Program-made: the position numbers and the translations under genes
Notes under the pieces: model-generated
Databases searched by the model: none
What the model was told of the DNA's origin: nothing
Seen by the model: the letters and a program-made list of their open reading frames with translations, nothing else
Shown here: in pieces, positions 20,978 through 30,539 of the stretch
How the letters are laid out: each line of letters opens with the position of its first letter
How positions within the stretch are numbered: the stretch's first letter is position 1
Assembly: GCA_905221605.1 (NCBI GenBank)
Contig: CAJNDS010002834.1
Coordinates: 687,174 to 751,173, forward strand
Direction: 5' to 3'
Source: Symbiodinium natans
Taxonomy: Eukaryota > Sar > Dinophyceae > Suessiales > Symbiodiniaceae
Length of the DNA: 64,000 nucleotides

Positions 20978-21132
20978 GGGTTTAGGGTTTAGGGTTAGGG
21001 TTAGGGTTTAGGGTTTAGGGTTTAGGGTTTAGGGTTTAGGGTTTAGGGTTTAGGGTTTAGGGTTTAGGGTTTAGGGTTCAGGGTTCAGGGTTCAGGGTTC
21101 AGGGTTCAGGGTTCAGGGTTCAGGGTTTAGGG
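20978..21132 (+). repeat. TTTAGGG array ending in TTCAGGG block
   Basis: About twelve canonical units, then seven or eight consecutive TTCAGGG units, then one TTTAGGG. The same variant is amplified at 648-731 and 29,740-29,865. Confidence 0.94.
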
Positions 21133-21353
21133 GCCAGGTAGGGGGTTGGGTGGGGCCATTCAGGGTTCAAAGTTGGTGCGAAGTTGGTTCATGCGAAGTG
21201 GTTTCATGCCCTCATGCCCTACAAGGTTGTAGGGCTGAACCCCCCACCAGGGGTAGGAGGGGGGGGGGGGCGGGTGGCGATCGGGGGAGGGTAGGGTTGC
21301 TCGCTTAACTTTTTATAGTGGACGGTCCTTCATGGAAAGCAGGCTGGGTACCC

Positions 21354-21478
21354 CTAAACCCTAAACCCGAAACCCTAAACCCTAAACCCTAAAAAACACC
21401 CTCAACCCCAAACCCCAAACCCCAAACCCCAAACCCCAAACCCCAAACCCCAAACCCCAAACCCCAAACCCCAAACCT
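21354..21478 (-). repeat. CCCTAAA then CCCCAAA array
   Basis: A few canonical units, then about ten uniform CCCCAAA units. Confidence 0.93.
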
Positions 21479-21599
21479 TTCATTTTGGAGGCCCTCACCT
21501 GGGAGCAGATCATGCGATACAACCCTGGCAACGATGTGGGCCGCTGGTTTTCATGTTTTTTTTTTCGGGTGGTTAAAGGGGTTTAGGGTTTAGGGTTTA

Positions 21600-21704
21600 G
21601 GGTTTACGAAAGTAAGGAACCCGTAATTATAATGGACCCCCAAATAGTAGGATTCCCTGAACAATAAGGACCCCAACAAGGTACGCCTAATTTCGGAAAC
21701 CCCC
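21600..21704. mobile_element. Family D inverted-repeat element (D1)
   Basis: The left end GGTTTACGAAAGTAAGG joins directly to a short TTTAGGG array (21,580-21,603) with which it shares GGGTTTA. The right end is TTTCGGAAACCCCC. The internal block CAAATAGTAGGATTCCCT is identical to one in D2 (46,061-46,170). Non-coding. Confidence 0.7.
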
Positions 21705-21712
21705 CCTTTATG

Positions 21713-22160
21713 GTTTGGTTCGTTTCAGGTCTTTCCTCCAGGCATGCTCTTGGGAACCATTTTTCGGGAAATTTCACCGAGTATGAAGCTTCACTGCTAG
21801 GCGTTTGACAGGGCTAGTGGGGTTAAGCGCTGACCCCTAAACCCCTGAAGCCTCTAGGATTTTGGGGTGATATTGAGGGCTTCGGGAGAATATGATGAGG
21901 CTTGGGTTCATAGAGGGTTTTGAGCTTCGACTTTCACACCTGAAGTCTTCTCTGTTGCAAGGTTGAGGGGGAGGGGGGGTTGCATTTCCTGTTTGGGGAA
22001 AGTGCTTAGGGTGCAGGCAGCGTCCTACACAAGGCCCTAATCCCCATCTCGGAAGCACAATAATATCTGAGGTGGGCCCGCACTAATGGTAGGGTCTATG
22101 GCCCGAAACGCTAAACCTACTTGATCTGTAGACAAGCATGAACAAAAACTACGAGAATCC
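21713..22160. other. Spacer without recognised gene
   Basis: No telomeric arrays or known family. The short minus-strand frame at 21,837-22,058 has no recognisable domain. Confidence 0.4.
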
Positions 22161-22163
22161 ATC

Positions 22164-22319
22164 AGAGAGGGAGAAAGAGAGAAGGAGAGAAAGAGAGAAA
22201 GAGAGAAAGAGAGAAAGAGAGAAAGAGAGAAAGAGAGAAAGAGAGAAAGAGAGAAAGAGAGAAAGAGAGAAAGAGAGAAAGAGAGAAAGAGAGAAAGAGA
22301 GAAAGAGAGAAAGAGAGCG
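22164..22319 (+). repeat. GAGAAAGA microsatellite
   Basis: About nineteen copies of an 8-bp purine unit. Because 8 is not a multiple of 3, all frames are open, giving Glu/Arg/Lys-rich or Ser/Leu/Phe-rich artefact peptides. Confidence 0.95.
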
Positions 22320-22465
22320 AGCAATTTGTCGGATGCGTAGTATGCGTAGTGCTAGCAGGGCTTTTGATCCTGCAGGTGTGGAGCTTAGTGTTTCCAGGGT
22401 CCTAAGCCCTTCCAGGCCCCCAAACACCCTTAGTTCGCGTAGCCGACAGACCTATTGAAATGGGG

Positions 22466-22605
22466 TGCTTACGAAAACATGGGGGGGGGACCCCTAGAAT
22501 AGAGCCCAACTCATAGGATGCCCTTACAATAAGGACCCCTATAAGGCCCCCTAATGATACCCTAAACCCTAAACCCTAAACCCTAAACCCTAAACCCCTA
22601 ATGAT
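22466..22605. mobile_element. Family D element cut by a telomeric array with direct repeats (D6)
   Basis: The left end GCTTACGAAAACATGGGG and internal AATAAGGACCCCTATAAGGC match family D. Where the right end should be, a CCCTAAA array (about 22,559-22,598) follows. The 10-mer CCCTAATGAT stands on both sides of that array (22,549-22,558 and 22,596-22,605). Confidence 0.6.
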
Positions 22606-22744
22606 GGGTCCCCCGACTCTATACTACTCACCCTAGGCTCTCCCTGCCTCAGTAGCCTTTTTTAGGGCTTAGTTATCCGGAAATAGCCTTATATATGGGG
22701 CGAACCCAGGGGGGTCGTAGAGCCGGTGGCAGTAGGGGAACCCG

Positions 22745-22853
22745 AAGCCCTAAACCCTAAACCCTAAACCCTAAACCCTAAACCCTAAACCCGAAACCCT
22801 AAACCCTAAACCCGAAACCCGAAACCCTAAACCCTAACCCCCCCCCCCCCCCC
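22745..22853 (-). repeat. CCCTAAA/CCCGAAA array ending in poly-C
   Basis: About thirteen units, then about 16 C. Confidence 0.92.
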
Positions 22854-22914
22854 AAATTGCAAAAAACAGACCGGAGGACCTACTCGGCATTGATACTTTT
22901 TGAGGGTTCGGATT

Positions 22915-22998
22915 TTTAGGGTTCAGGGTTTAGGGTTTAGAGTTTAGGGTTTAGGGTTTAGGGTTTAAGGTTTAAGGCTTGGGGTTTAGGGTTTGGGC
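22915..22998 (+). repeat. TTTAGGG array, partly degenerate
   Basis: About twelve units. A few CCCTAAA units follow in opposite orientation at 23,007-23,022. Confidence 0.85.
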
Positions 22999-23118
22999 TG
23001 GGCTTACCCTAAACCCTAAACTCTGAGGTTCGTGTTTATTCTTGAGGGTTGAGGGTGTATGGGATGGGAGTTTCACGGTTAATGGGCCATTTTGTCGTTT
23101 TTGGTGCGCAGCTTGCCT

Positions 23119-23361
23119 GAACCCTAAACCCTAAACCCTAAACCCTAAACCCTAAACCCTAAACCCTAAACCCTAAACCCTTGTGTCGCTCCGAGACATG
23201 TGGCCTGTCAAAAACGGGGCGTACGACCACTCGGCCACAGTTGAGGAGGCGAACAACCCCAAACAAAAAGATAAGAACCAAGCCCTAAACCCTAAACCCC
23301 AAACCCTAAACCCCAAACCCTAAACCCTAAACCCTAAACCCTAAACCCTAAACCCTAAACA
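23119..23361 (-). repeat. Two CCCTAAA arrays
   Basis: Clean arrays at 23,119-23,181 and 23,282-23,361, separated by about 100 bp of unrelated sequence. Confidence 0.93.
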
Positions 23362-23425
23362 CTTTTTGGGGGCTCTGAAGGTGGAGTTGAGGGTTTTCCG
23401 GTAGGGCTCAGATTTTCGACTGTAC

Positions 23426-23485
23426 AGGGTTTAGGGTTTAGGGTTTAGGGTTTAGGGTTTAGGGTTTAGGGTTTAGGGTTTAGGG
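23426..23485 (+). repeat. TTTAGGG array
   Basis: Eight to nine clean units. Confidence 0.93.
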
Positions 23486-23569
23486 TCCCTCAAGTTTGAG
23501 ACGTAAGTCTATCAGGGTCTCTGGAGTCTAGGGGATGGGGCTCAAGGGATAGGGCTTAGGAGACGTTCG

Positions 23570-23795
23570 GTTTAGGGTTTAGGGTTTAGGGTTTAGGGTT
23601 TAGGGTTTAGGGTTTAGGGTTTAGGGTTTAGGGTCTAGGGTCTAGGGTCTAGGGTTTAGGGTTTAGGGTTTAGGGTTTAGGGTTTAGGGTTTAGGGTTTA
23701 GGGTTTAGGGTCCTAAACCCTAACCCCTCGACCTTAAACCCTAAACCCCCCTAAACCCTAACCCTAAACCCTAAATCCTAAACCCTAAACCCTAC
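23570..23795. repeat. Long TTTAGGG array meeting CCCTAAA array head-to-head
   Basis: About twenty TTTAGGG units, including three TCTAGGG in the middle, switch at GGGTCCTAAACCC (about 23,708-23,720) to degenerate CCCTAAA units. The inversion has essentially no spacer. Confidence 0.92.
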
Positions 23796-23891
23796 ATATG
23801 ACCAGACCCTCGAGTGGTTCGCGAACTACGGCCCCTTCGGCGAGTGGTCCATCACCTTCGTCCTGCAGCACCTTATCCGCAGAGGGATGTA

Positions 23892-23894
23892 TTG

Positions 23895-23937
<43 letters not shown>

Positions 23938-23985
23938 ATGTTTATATATATATATATGTATATATATGTGTATATATATATATAC
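23892..23985. repeat. TA/TGTA microsatellite
   Basis: About 90 bp of TATATA and TGTATA. It explains the Tyr/Ile-rich frames crossing it. Confidence 0.93.
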
Positions 23986-24154
23986 TCAAGGGACGAAAGG
24001 AGGGTTTAGGGTTCAGGTACCCATGAGTGACACCACATGTTTGTGGAGACCTGAAAGGTTCATTTTAAGACCGTCAGGTCCCCAGTTGCGAGCTGGGGCC
24101 ATTGAGTTTCTGCAGAGCACCTGCGTGGACCTTGAGCCCTGAGCCCTAAACGCT

Positions 24155-24235
24155 AGGGTTTAGGGTTTAGGGTTTAGGGGTTTAGGGTTTAGGGTTTAGG
24201 GGCTAGGGTTAGGGTTTAGGGTGTAGGGTTTAGTT
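24155..24235 (+). repeat. TTTAGGG array
   Basis: About eleven units with GGGG and short-unit variants. It faces CCCTAAA-like text at 24,137-24,150 (tail-to-tail). Confidence 0.9.
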
Positions 24236-24399
24236 CAACAATCCTGCATCTTAAGACCTGCACTCGCGCTTAAAGCATGCGTTCTTGCTGGTTCTGGATT
24301 GCAGACACTAGGGGTTTTTCTGCCCTTCCTAAGGTCAACTAAAGGTAATAGGGTAGACTATTTGAACGCTCTAAGACTTCAGCCCGAAATTGCCCAAAC

Positions 24400-24745
24400 A
24401 ACAGCTCTCCACCCTAAACCCTAAACCATAATTCCTGCACCCTAAATATGTTGCTTTGCTAGGGAAAGCGATACCCTCAACCACTACATCCTGAAACCCC
24501 AAACCCCAAACCCCAACAAGGAAGACACAACTATGCAATGCAAAAGCCCAAACCCTAAACCCCAAACCCCAAGCAGATCTAAAAGCAAACCCCAAACCTG
24601 AAGATATCCCCAAACCGAATCCTCAGCCCCAAGCCACAGACCAGAACAACAACTAGGAAGAGCACCCCCGCGCCCCATATCCTAAACCCTAAACCCTAGC
24701 CCTAAACCCCAAACCCTAAACCCTAAACCCCAAACCCCAAACCCT
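24400..24745 (-). repeat. Scattered CCCTAAA/CCCCAAA units
   Basis: Degenerate units through 24,400-24,625 and a cleaner block at 24,680-24,745. Minus-strand frames here are rich in translated repeat (GLGFRV-like). Confidence 0.8.
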
Positions 24746-24814
24746 CAACCAAGGAATTGCCTGTCCGACCTCTTGGAGAGGAGCTCCGCTGGTGGGGTTT
24801 CGGGCTTTTGCTGG

Positions 24815-25052
24815 CTTAGGGTTTGGGGTTTTAAGTTTAGGGTTTAGGGGTTTAGGGTTTGGGGGTTAGGGGTTAGGGTTTAGGGGTTTGGGGTTCAGGG
24901 TTTAGGGTTTACGGCCTAGGGCTAGGGTTTGGGGTTTAGGGTTTAGGTTTTCGAAAGGGGCCCAGATGTTTGATTTTTGTTTGTTTTTGGCCCAGGCCTC
25001 GTTGTTTTGAAAGGGTTTAGGGTTTAGGGTTTAGGGCCGTTTAGGGTTTAGG
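24815..25052 (+). repeat. Degenerate TTTAGGG arrays
   Basis: Irregular units at 24,815-24,950 and a short clean group at 25,014-25,052. Confidence 0.85.
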
Positions 25053-25059
25053 GGCGCAG

Positions 25060-25220
25060 TAATTGTATTCTCTTCGTACTAATAATAATACAGTGTGAGC
25101 AGAGTGAACACGCCCCTTAAAAATGCTAAATTACAAGTTTACACGTGAATTTAGTATGTTTAATGTGGGCGTTTTGCACGGGCTAGTAAATTTAATAAAT
25201 AAAATCGCGCGGTCTTTCTG
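25060..25220. other. AT-rich segment, possibly mitochondrial
   Basis: AT-rich DNA without telomeric units, containing GTACTAATAATAATAC. It directly neighbours a segment (25,230-25,510) that shares two inverted 20-21 bp matches with the left flank of the cox3 remnant. No coding sequence was recognised. A mitochondrial non-coding origin is a guess from composition and context. Confidence 0.35.
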
Positions 25221-25229
25221 ACCAAGATA

Positions 25230-25570
25230 TGAGAGTTAGGGTCTCAAGGGCGGATTCATGGGCAAGACTGACAGGTGGGATGGATTCCAGGGTCTCAAGG
25301 TGTGATGGGTGAACAAGGAAGCAATAAGACCTGGAAATGGCTGTCACGTAGAAAGACTCATGATGGTACGGTTTCTATGTTGGGTTCCAAGGTCTGGTTC
25401 ACTGTCTCCAAGCTTCTAGAACTGGTTCATTGAGTCCCGAGGGTGGGTTCCTTGTCAAGAGAGTTCCTGTCACGTAGAAAGACTCATGATGGTACGGTTT
25501 CTAGGGGCGGTTACAAAGGTGAGTTCGCAGTCTCAAGATGGTATGGGTTTTGAGAGGAGAACATGACCGG
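25230..25570 (-). repeat. Inverted, rearranged relative of the cox3 insertion flank
   Basis: The reverse complement of 25,448-25,467 is identical to 30,376-30,395 (20 bp), and that of 25,294-25,314 is identical to 30,447-30,467 (21 bp), in the same relative order. Inside, a 37-bp direct repeat beginning CTGTCACGTAGAAAGACTCA occurs at 25,341-25,377 and 25,467-25,503. Confidence 0.7.
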
Positions 25571-25742
25571 TTAGTACCAAAAGCCTAGGGTCCCGTGGTC
25601 CTGTGATCCCTCCGGCCTCTCCGGTTCCATGGTCCCGCGATCCTTGGGTGCTCTGGGTCCTCTGGTCCTTTTCTACTATTTGCTTATAAGAGCCCCAAAA
25701 ACATATAAAATAATCATCCCCTATATTGCCCTTATGAGGAAA

Positions 25743-25778
25743 ATTTTTTTTTTTTTTTTTCTCTGGGGGGGGGCGGGG
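25743..25778. repeat. Poly-T then poly-G tract
   Basis: About twenty T, a short CTCTG bridge, then a G run. Comparable T-to-G tracts occur at 35,459-35,482, 43,269-43,311 and 51,800-51,837. Confidence 0.9.
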
Positions 25779-25934
25779 TGTTCTTAAGCAACTAGTCCTT
25801 TTGTAGGGTTCCTAAGGCAGCACAGGGTTCAAGAAGTTATGTAACCCAAGGTCCCTGATCCTCCCCAAAACACCCTGAGGCTCCCTTAGCTTCCCTAAGG
25901 TTGCCTAGATACCTACCCCCATGAACCCTTGGAG

Positions 25935-25983
25935 GGTTTAGGGTTAAGGGCTTAGGGTTTAGGGTTTAGGGTTTAGGGTTTAA
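25935..25983 (+). repeat. TTTAGGG array
   Basis: About seven units, the first ones degenerate. Confidence 0.9.
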
Positions 25984-26095
25984 GGCCCTGAAGCATCCTA
26001 TAATCCTTGGTTCTCTGGTCCTTAGGTCTCGTGGTCCTTGGGTTCTCTGGCCGTTGTGCTAAGCCGTGCAAGCTTGCTTCAAAGTACAAATTTGT

Positions 26096-26220
26096 GGGGG
26101 GCGGGGGGGGAGGGGCAGGAGGGGGGGGGCAGGGGGGGGGGGGGGGGGGCAAGGGAGGCAAGCTGGGGGGGGGGGGAAAGCCAGCAAAACGGGAACCGGG
26201 GGGGGGGGGGGGGGGGGGGC
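26096..26220 (+). repeat. Poly-G rich tract
   Basis: Three G-rich blocks separated by short A- and C-containing patches. Frames give Gly-rich and Pro-rich peptides only. Confidence 0.9.
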
Positions 26221-26280
26221 TCGTGCACGGCTTATGAAACTATCAGAAGCCCCTTCCCAGCGCGGGTATGCGAAGCTACC

Positions 26281-26391
26281 CGAACCCCGAACCCCCGAAA
26301 CCCCGAAACCCCGAAACCCCGAAACCCCGAAACCCCGAAACCCCGAAACCCCGAAACCCCGAAACCCCGAAACCCCGAAACCCCGAAACCA
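26281..26391 (-). repeat. CCCCGAAA 8-bp minisatellite
   Basis: About thirteen nearly perfect CCCCGAAA units. It looks like a telomeric unit with one extra C and T changed to G, amplified as an 8-mer. Confidence 0.94.
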
Positions 26392-26619
26392 ACAAGCAAA
26401 AACGCCAAACAAATCAAAGCAGCGCATGCTTTCTAAAGCAAAAAAGAAAAGTCCAGGAACAGATCAACAACACTCCAAAGCACCTAGCTCCCCCCTGTCA
26501 TGGACGCATGGAGTACGGGCTGCAACGACCACAGGCCGAGGCCCTCACTATAGCTACCCCCTCGTAGCCAAGCAGCTGAGAAATCCCCAACGAGGACGCG
26601 CACGGCCACCCAAGAAAAC

Positions 26620-27015
26620 ACCAACCCTAAACCTTCTTAAATCCCGAAAAGCCCATAACCCCTAAACCCCCCTAACCTTAACCCTTAACCCCGAAAATCC
26701 TAAACCCTTCTACTCCTAAACCGCTAAACCCCCAAACCCCTAAACCCCAAAACCCCTAACACCCTAACCTTGACCCCTAAACCCATAAAACCCTAACCCT
26801 TAACCCCCCCCCCCCCCCCCACAAACCCTATCCCTAACCCCTACCCCCTAAATCCTAACGCCTAGACCCCTAAACCCCTAAACCCCTAAACCCCTAAACC
26901 CCTAAACCCCTAAACCCCCTAAACCCCTAAACCCCTAAACCCCTAAACCCCTAAACCCCTAAGCCCTTAAACCCCTAAACCCTAAACCCTAAACCCTAAG
27001 CCCTAAACCCTAAAC
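26620..27015 (-). repeat. CCCCTAAA-rich array
   Basis: Degenerate at the left, a poly-C run near 26,803-26,820, then about thirteen CCCCTAAA 8-mers (26,868-26,965), then canonical 7-mers. Confidence 0.9.
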
Positions 27016-27103
27016 CCCCCACCACACCCTAGGAGGCAGAATGAGGAGGCTGCGACGTCCCCGCCCTCGCGCCTCCAGCGAACGCTGCCAAAGCCGTGGC
27101 TTG

Positions 27104-27410
27104 GCTTAGGGTTTAGGGTTTAGGGTTTAGGGTTTAGGGTTTAGGGTTTAGGGTTTAGGGTTTAGGGTTTAAGGGTTTAGGGTTTAGGGTTTAGGGTTTA
27201 GGGTTTAGGGTTTGGGGTTTAGGGTTTCGGGTTTGGGTTTAGGGTTTAAGGTTTAGGGTTTAGGGTTTAGGGTTTAGGGTTTAGGGTTTGGCTTTGGGCT
27301 TTGGGCTTTGGGCGTTGGGCTTTGGGCTTTGGGCTTTGGGCTTTGGGCTTTGGGCTTTGGGGTTGGGGGTTGGGGGTTGGGGGTTGGGGGTTTGGGGTTT
27401 GGGGTTTGGG
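27104..27410 (+). repeat. TTTAGGG array passing into TTTGGGC and TTGGGGG blocks
   Basis: About 25 TTTAGGG units, then about ten TTTGGGC units (27,290-27,358), then TTGGGGG and TTTGGGG units. Each variant forms its own homogeneous block. Confidence 0.93.
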
Positions 27411-27720
27411 GTTAAACCCTCCCCAAAAACCCTGAAGCCTGCAAACCCGAAAACCCTGAAACCCTAAACCCTAAACTCTAAGCCAGAAACCCTAAAGCCT
27501 GTAAACCCGAAAACCCCAAAACCCTAAACCCCCAACCCGAAAGCAAAGCCCTCGATTATGACTAGGACCCCAGACTGGCCCTCGTTCCCACATGTTAAGC
27601 CTTACACCCTAGCGAACCCTACACCCTAATTAAACCCTACACCCTAAACCCTAAACCCTAAACCCTAAACCCTAAACCCTAAACCCTAAACCCTAAACCC
27701 TAAACCCTAAACCCTAAACC
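27411..27720 (-). repeat. Degenerate then clean CCCTAAA array
   Basis: Degenerate units to 27,540, a unique patch, then a clean array at about 27,639-27,720 (about twelve units). Confidence 0.88.
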
Positions 27721-27821
27721 AGGCCAAAAGTCGCCGCCCCGATGAAAGCGGAGGAGCTGAAGAAGAAGGTGCCTGTGGTTTCCGTGGCCCCAGGGGCCCC
27801 GGTGGCCCCGGCAGCTTGGCT

Positions 27822-27908
27822 TAGGGTTTAGGGTTTAGGGTTTAGGGTTCAGGTTTTAGGGTTTAGGGCTCAGGGTTTAGGGTTTAGGGTTTAGGGTTTA
27901 GGGTTTAT
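27822..27908 (+). repeat. TTTAGGG array
   Basis: About twelve units with a few substitutions. The unique DNA at 27,721-27,821 is GC-rich and unrecognised. Confidence 0.9.
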
Positions 27909-28017
27909 TCAACAGCCAGCCCAGGCAGCCCCTGTGAAGAAGTGAGGAGCTGTATCTCGAAGCGGGGGGCCCTCTGGCTGGAACTTCGATTCTATAGGCA
28001 GTAGCACCAAGTGGTAC

Positions 28018-28140
28018 CCTTATAAATATATAAATATATATATATATGTATATTATATATATATATTTATATTTATTTATTTATATGAATATTTATATTT
28101 ATATTTATATTTAGATCTATATTTATATTTGCATATTTTT
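28018..28140. repeat. TA/TTTATA microsatellite
   Basis: AT-only stretch with ATTTATATTTAT-type period, followed by a TTTTTT and GGGGGGG tract. Confidence 0.9.
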
Positions 28141-28514
28141 TTCGGGGGGGGTAGTTTCCCGTAGAACCTCTTGAAACAAGGGCACCCTTGTTAATCCCAG
28201 GTTACTGGGCAACCTAGTAGGGCTTTAAGGGGTCTAAGGGGGTTTCGAAGGGCTTGGGCTCGAAACGGGGGAGAGACGCGCAGACCTGACGAGTACGTAT
28301 GCTTCGAGCTCATGGCCCTTCACGTGCGAATCCCTGTCGCCGTTTTGATAAGCTGCGCACAACCCCCACTAATCCTAAACCCTAAACCCTATAAACCCCA
28401 TAAACCCTATAAACCCTAAACCCTAACACCCTTAGTTGTTCCTGTGGCCTGCCTCTAAGAGGGATCGGTTTCTGAGTCAGGTTTGCTTTTGCAAGCGTTC
28501 GTACAGCGCGGGGT

Positions 28515-28725
28515 TGGGGGGTTTAGGGTTTAGGGTTTAGGGTTTAGGGTTTAGGGTTTAGGGTTTAGGGTTTAGGGTTTAGGGTTTAGGGTTGGGGTTG
28601 TAGGGTGTAGTCGCAAACCCCCACTCAAACTGTCGCAGTTTCTTCCGGGCTCGGGGTTTGGGGTTCGGAGTTTAGGGTTTAGGGTTGAGGGGTTAGGGTT
28701 TAGGGTTTAGGGTTTAGGGTTTAGT
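28515..28725 (+). repeat. Two TTTAGGG arrays
   Basis: Clean array at 28,520-28,590 (about ten units), then a mixed one at about 28,650-28,725. A small CCCTAAA group precedes them at 28,373-28,430. Confidence 0.92.
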
Positions 28726-28789
28726 GGCTTATAGGGCTCTTCGGGTGCAGGAGTTTGTGGTTTGGTGTTTTCGGGATTTAGGCAGTGTT

Positions 28790-28811
28790 TGGGGGGGGGG
28801 GGGGGGGGGGG
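28790..28811 (+). repeat. Poly-G run
   Basis: About 22 G. A CCCTAAA array follows at 28,838-28,895. Confidence 0.92.
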
Positions 28812-29173
28812 AAGGGCACAGGTTTAGGGTCTAGCCTCCCAACCCTAAACCCTAAACCCTAAACCCTAAAGCCTAAACCCTAAACCCTAAACCCCAATGC
28901 CTAACCTCTCGACCCTAAGCCCAGCTGCGGTTTCAGGGTGTGGGGATCAGGGTTCCAGTGGCCCCATAGGGCCTAGCGCTAGGGAGGACTCTGGGGTACC
29001 TTCATGTTTTCTTTGCTTGGATTTACATGGGTCATATTAAACCCTAAACCCTATATTTTCAAATGATGCCTTGCCACTCCGTCAGCTGGGTGCCCAAGTG
29101 CTTTATGCTATCGGCCAAGAGCTGAGACTGGTGCTTGCCCGAAGAGGACACCACAAAGGAGAGGGGGGGGGGG

Positions 29174-29386
29174 GTGTTTAGGGTTTAGGGTTTAGGGTTT
29201 AGGGTTTAGTGTCTACTTGGAGGTTCATGGTACTTATTAGCCAATTATAGCTGTACTTGCAACCCACTTAGAAGCCCCTTAACTGCCCTAATATGGTTCT
29301 AAGTACAATTTTTAATGTACAGTTCTAAATGGTTAATACGCACCATGAACCTTTTCAGTAGACACTAAACCCTAAACCCTAAACCA
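29174..29386. mobile_element. Family A element whose inverted ends run into facing telomeric arrays (A2)
   Basis: The left side is a TTTAGGG array, then AGTGTCTACT (29,208-29,217), then AGGTTCATGGTAC. The right side mirrors it: ACCATGAACC, then AGTAGACACT (29,357-29,366), then a CCCTAAA array to about 29,386. The foldback therefore includes the element termini and the telomeric arrays themselves. The core is about 160 bp, AT-rich and non-coding. Confidence 0.75.
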
Positions 29387-29515
29387 AACCCAAGTAGGGT
29401 TCTGCGGTGCGACTGGTGCCTCCCCTCCTCCACCATAGTTTGATTTGAATGGCTCACGAGGGGTTCATAAACGGACCCCGCTGGAAGATGCTGACCAGCA
29501 TCCTCCAGAGCTTAA

Positions 29516-29604
29516 GCCTAAACCCTAAACCCTAAACCCTAAACCCTAAACCCTAAACCCTAAACCCTAAACCCTAAACCCTAAACCCTAAACCCTAAAC
29601 CCTG
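29516..29604 (-). repeat. Clean CCCTAAA array
   Basis: About twelve to thirteen perfect units. Confidence 0.95.
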
Positions 29605-29739
29605 TCATCGAAACAGCAGAGCCCACAATCCTAAGCCGGCGTGAGAGTTGAGGGTAGGGGGTCCGTTTCGACACCTTGGGCATATCTTAGCTAGAGTGCA
29701 CGCCAAGTGCGGGCTCCATCCGTCTGCTCATGAGTCGTC

Positions 29740-29865
29740 TAGGGTTCAGGGTTTAGGGTTCAGGGTTCAGGGTTCAGGGTTTAGGGTTTAGGGTTTAGGG
29801 TTGAGGGTTTAGGGTTCAGGGTTCAGGGTTCAGGGTTCAGGGTTCAGGGTTCAGGGTTCAGGGCA
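29740..29865 (+). repeat. TTCAGGG/TTTAGGG mixed array
   Basis: About eighteen units. The right half is a homogeneous TTCAGGG block of seven or eight units. Confidence 0.93.
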
Positions 29866-29944
29866 CTAAACCGCAGCTTAGAAATAGGTGGTTACCCTTA
29901 AACTCCGAAAATGGGGTCCCTTGATGAGTCTCTACCTTATAAAT

Positions 29945-30115
29945 CCTAAACCCCTCTACCCTAAACCCTAAACCCTAAACCCTAAACCCTAAGCCCTAAA
30001 CCCTAAACCCTAAACCCTAAACCCTAAACCCTAAACCCTAGACCCTAGACCCTAAACCCTAAACCCTAAACCCTAAACCCTAAACCCTAAACCCTAAACC
30101 CAAGCCCTGAACCCT
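29945..30115 (-). repeat. CCCTAAA array
   Basis: About twenty-two units, with one CCCTAAG and two CCCTAGA variants. It is the last array before the mitochondrial insertion. Confidence 0.94.
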
Positions 30116-30210
30116 AAAAACCCTAAGCTGAAGACTCTTAAACGCCGCACTTGGAGCGTGGCTTGTCGAGGTCCGTCGTGACAAGTTTTGGAGCCAGACA
30201 GTCGACCGCC

Positions 30211-30253
30211 CCAAGAGCATCAGACTACCAGGAATAGCAGCAAAGCGTTTGGA
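30211..30253 (+). repeat. Left copy of 43-bp direct repeat flanking cox3 insertion
   Basis: Core GGAATAGCAGCAAAGCGTTT. It matches 31,760-31,802 at 40 of 43 positions by eye and stands about 290 bp left of the cox3 remnant. Confidence 0.85.
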
Positions 30254-30539
30254 GTTTACAGTGTATATCCCAGTCTTGTACCTCCATCACGGGTTAACTT
30301 TCACCTCTGGATCTAGGATATAATCATTAGACTCATCACGCACCTAACATTGAGACCCTATTATCCAACTTTGCGGGAACTCTCTTGACAAGGAAACAGC
30401 AGATTCACCCTTTCCATCTCATTCTTGGTACTAATTCTTCATGGCGGTTCACCCATCACACCTTGAGTCCCTAACTTCGCTATGTTCACCCGGGCATATA
30501 TTATGTACAAGCGAAGCAACGAGCCCGGGAATTCTAATA
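30254..30539. other. Left flank of the mitochondrial-like block
   Basis: About 290 bp with no telomeric units. It holds the two segments (30,376-30,395 and 30,447-30,467) that recur inverted in 25,230-25,510. No coding sequence is recognised. It could be mitochondrial non-coding DNA carried in with cox3. Confidence 0.4.

Noticed and set aside
22037-22458. Three frames rich in Ser/Leu/Phe or Arg/Glu/Lys
   Set aside because: All arise from the 8-bp GAGAAAGA microsatellite, which is open in every frame.
23798-24142. Frame with a Tyr/Ile-rich segment resembling a membrane helix
   Set aside because: It is a TA microsatellite translation.
26059-26665. Frames of up to 199 codons with a repeated KPRNPET motif
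   Set aside because: They derive from the CCCCGAAA minisatellite and adjacent G tract.
28290-28350. Possible tRNA-like GCGAATCCC word
   Set aside because: No cloverleaf could be built around it.
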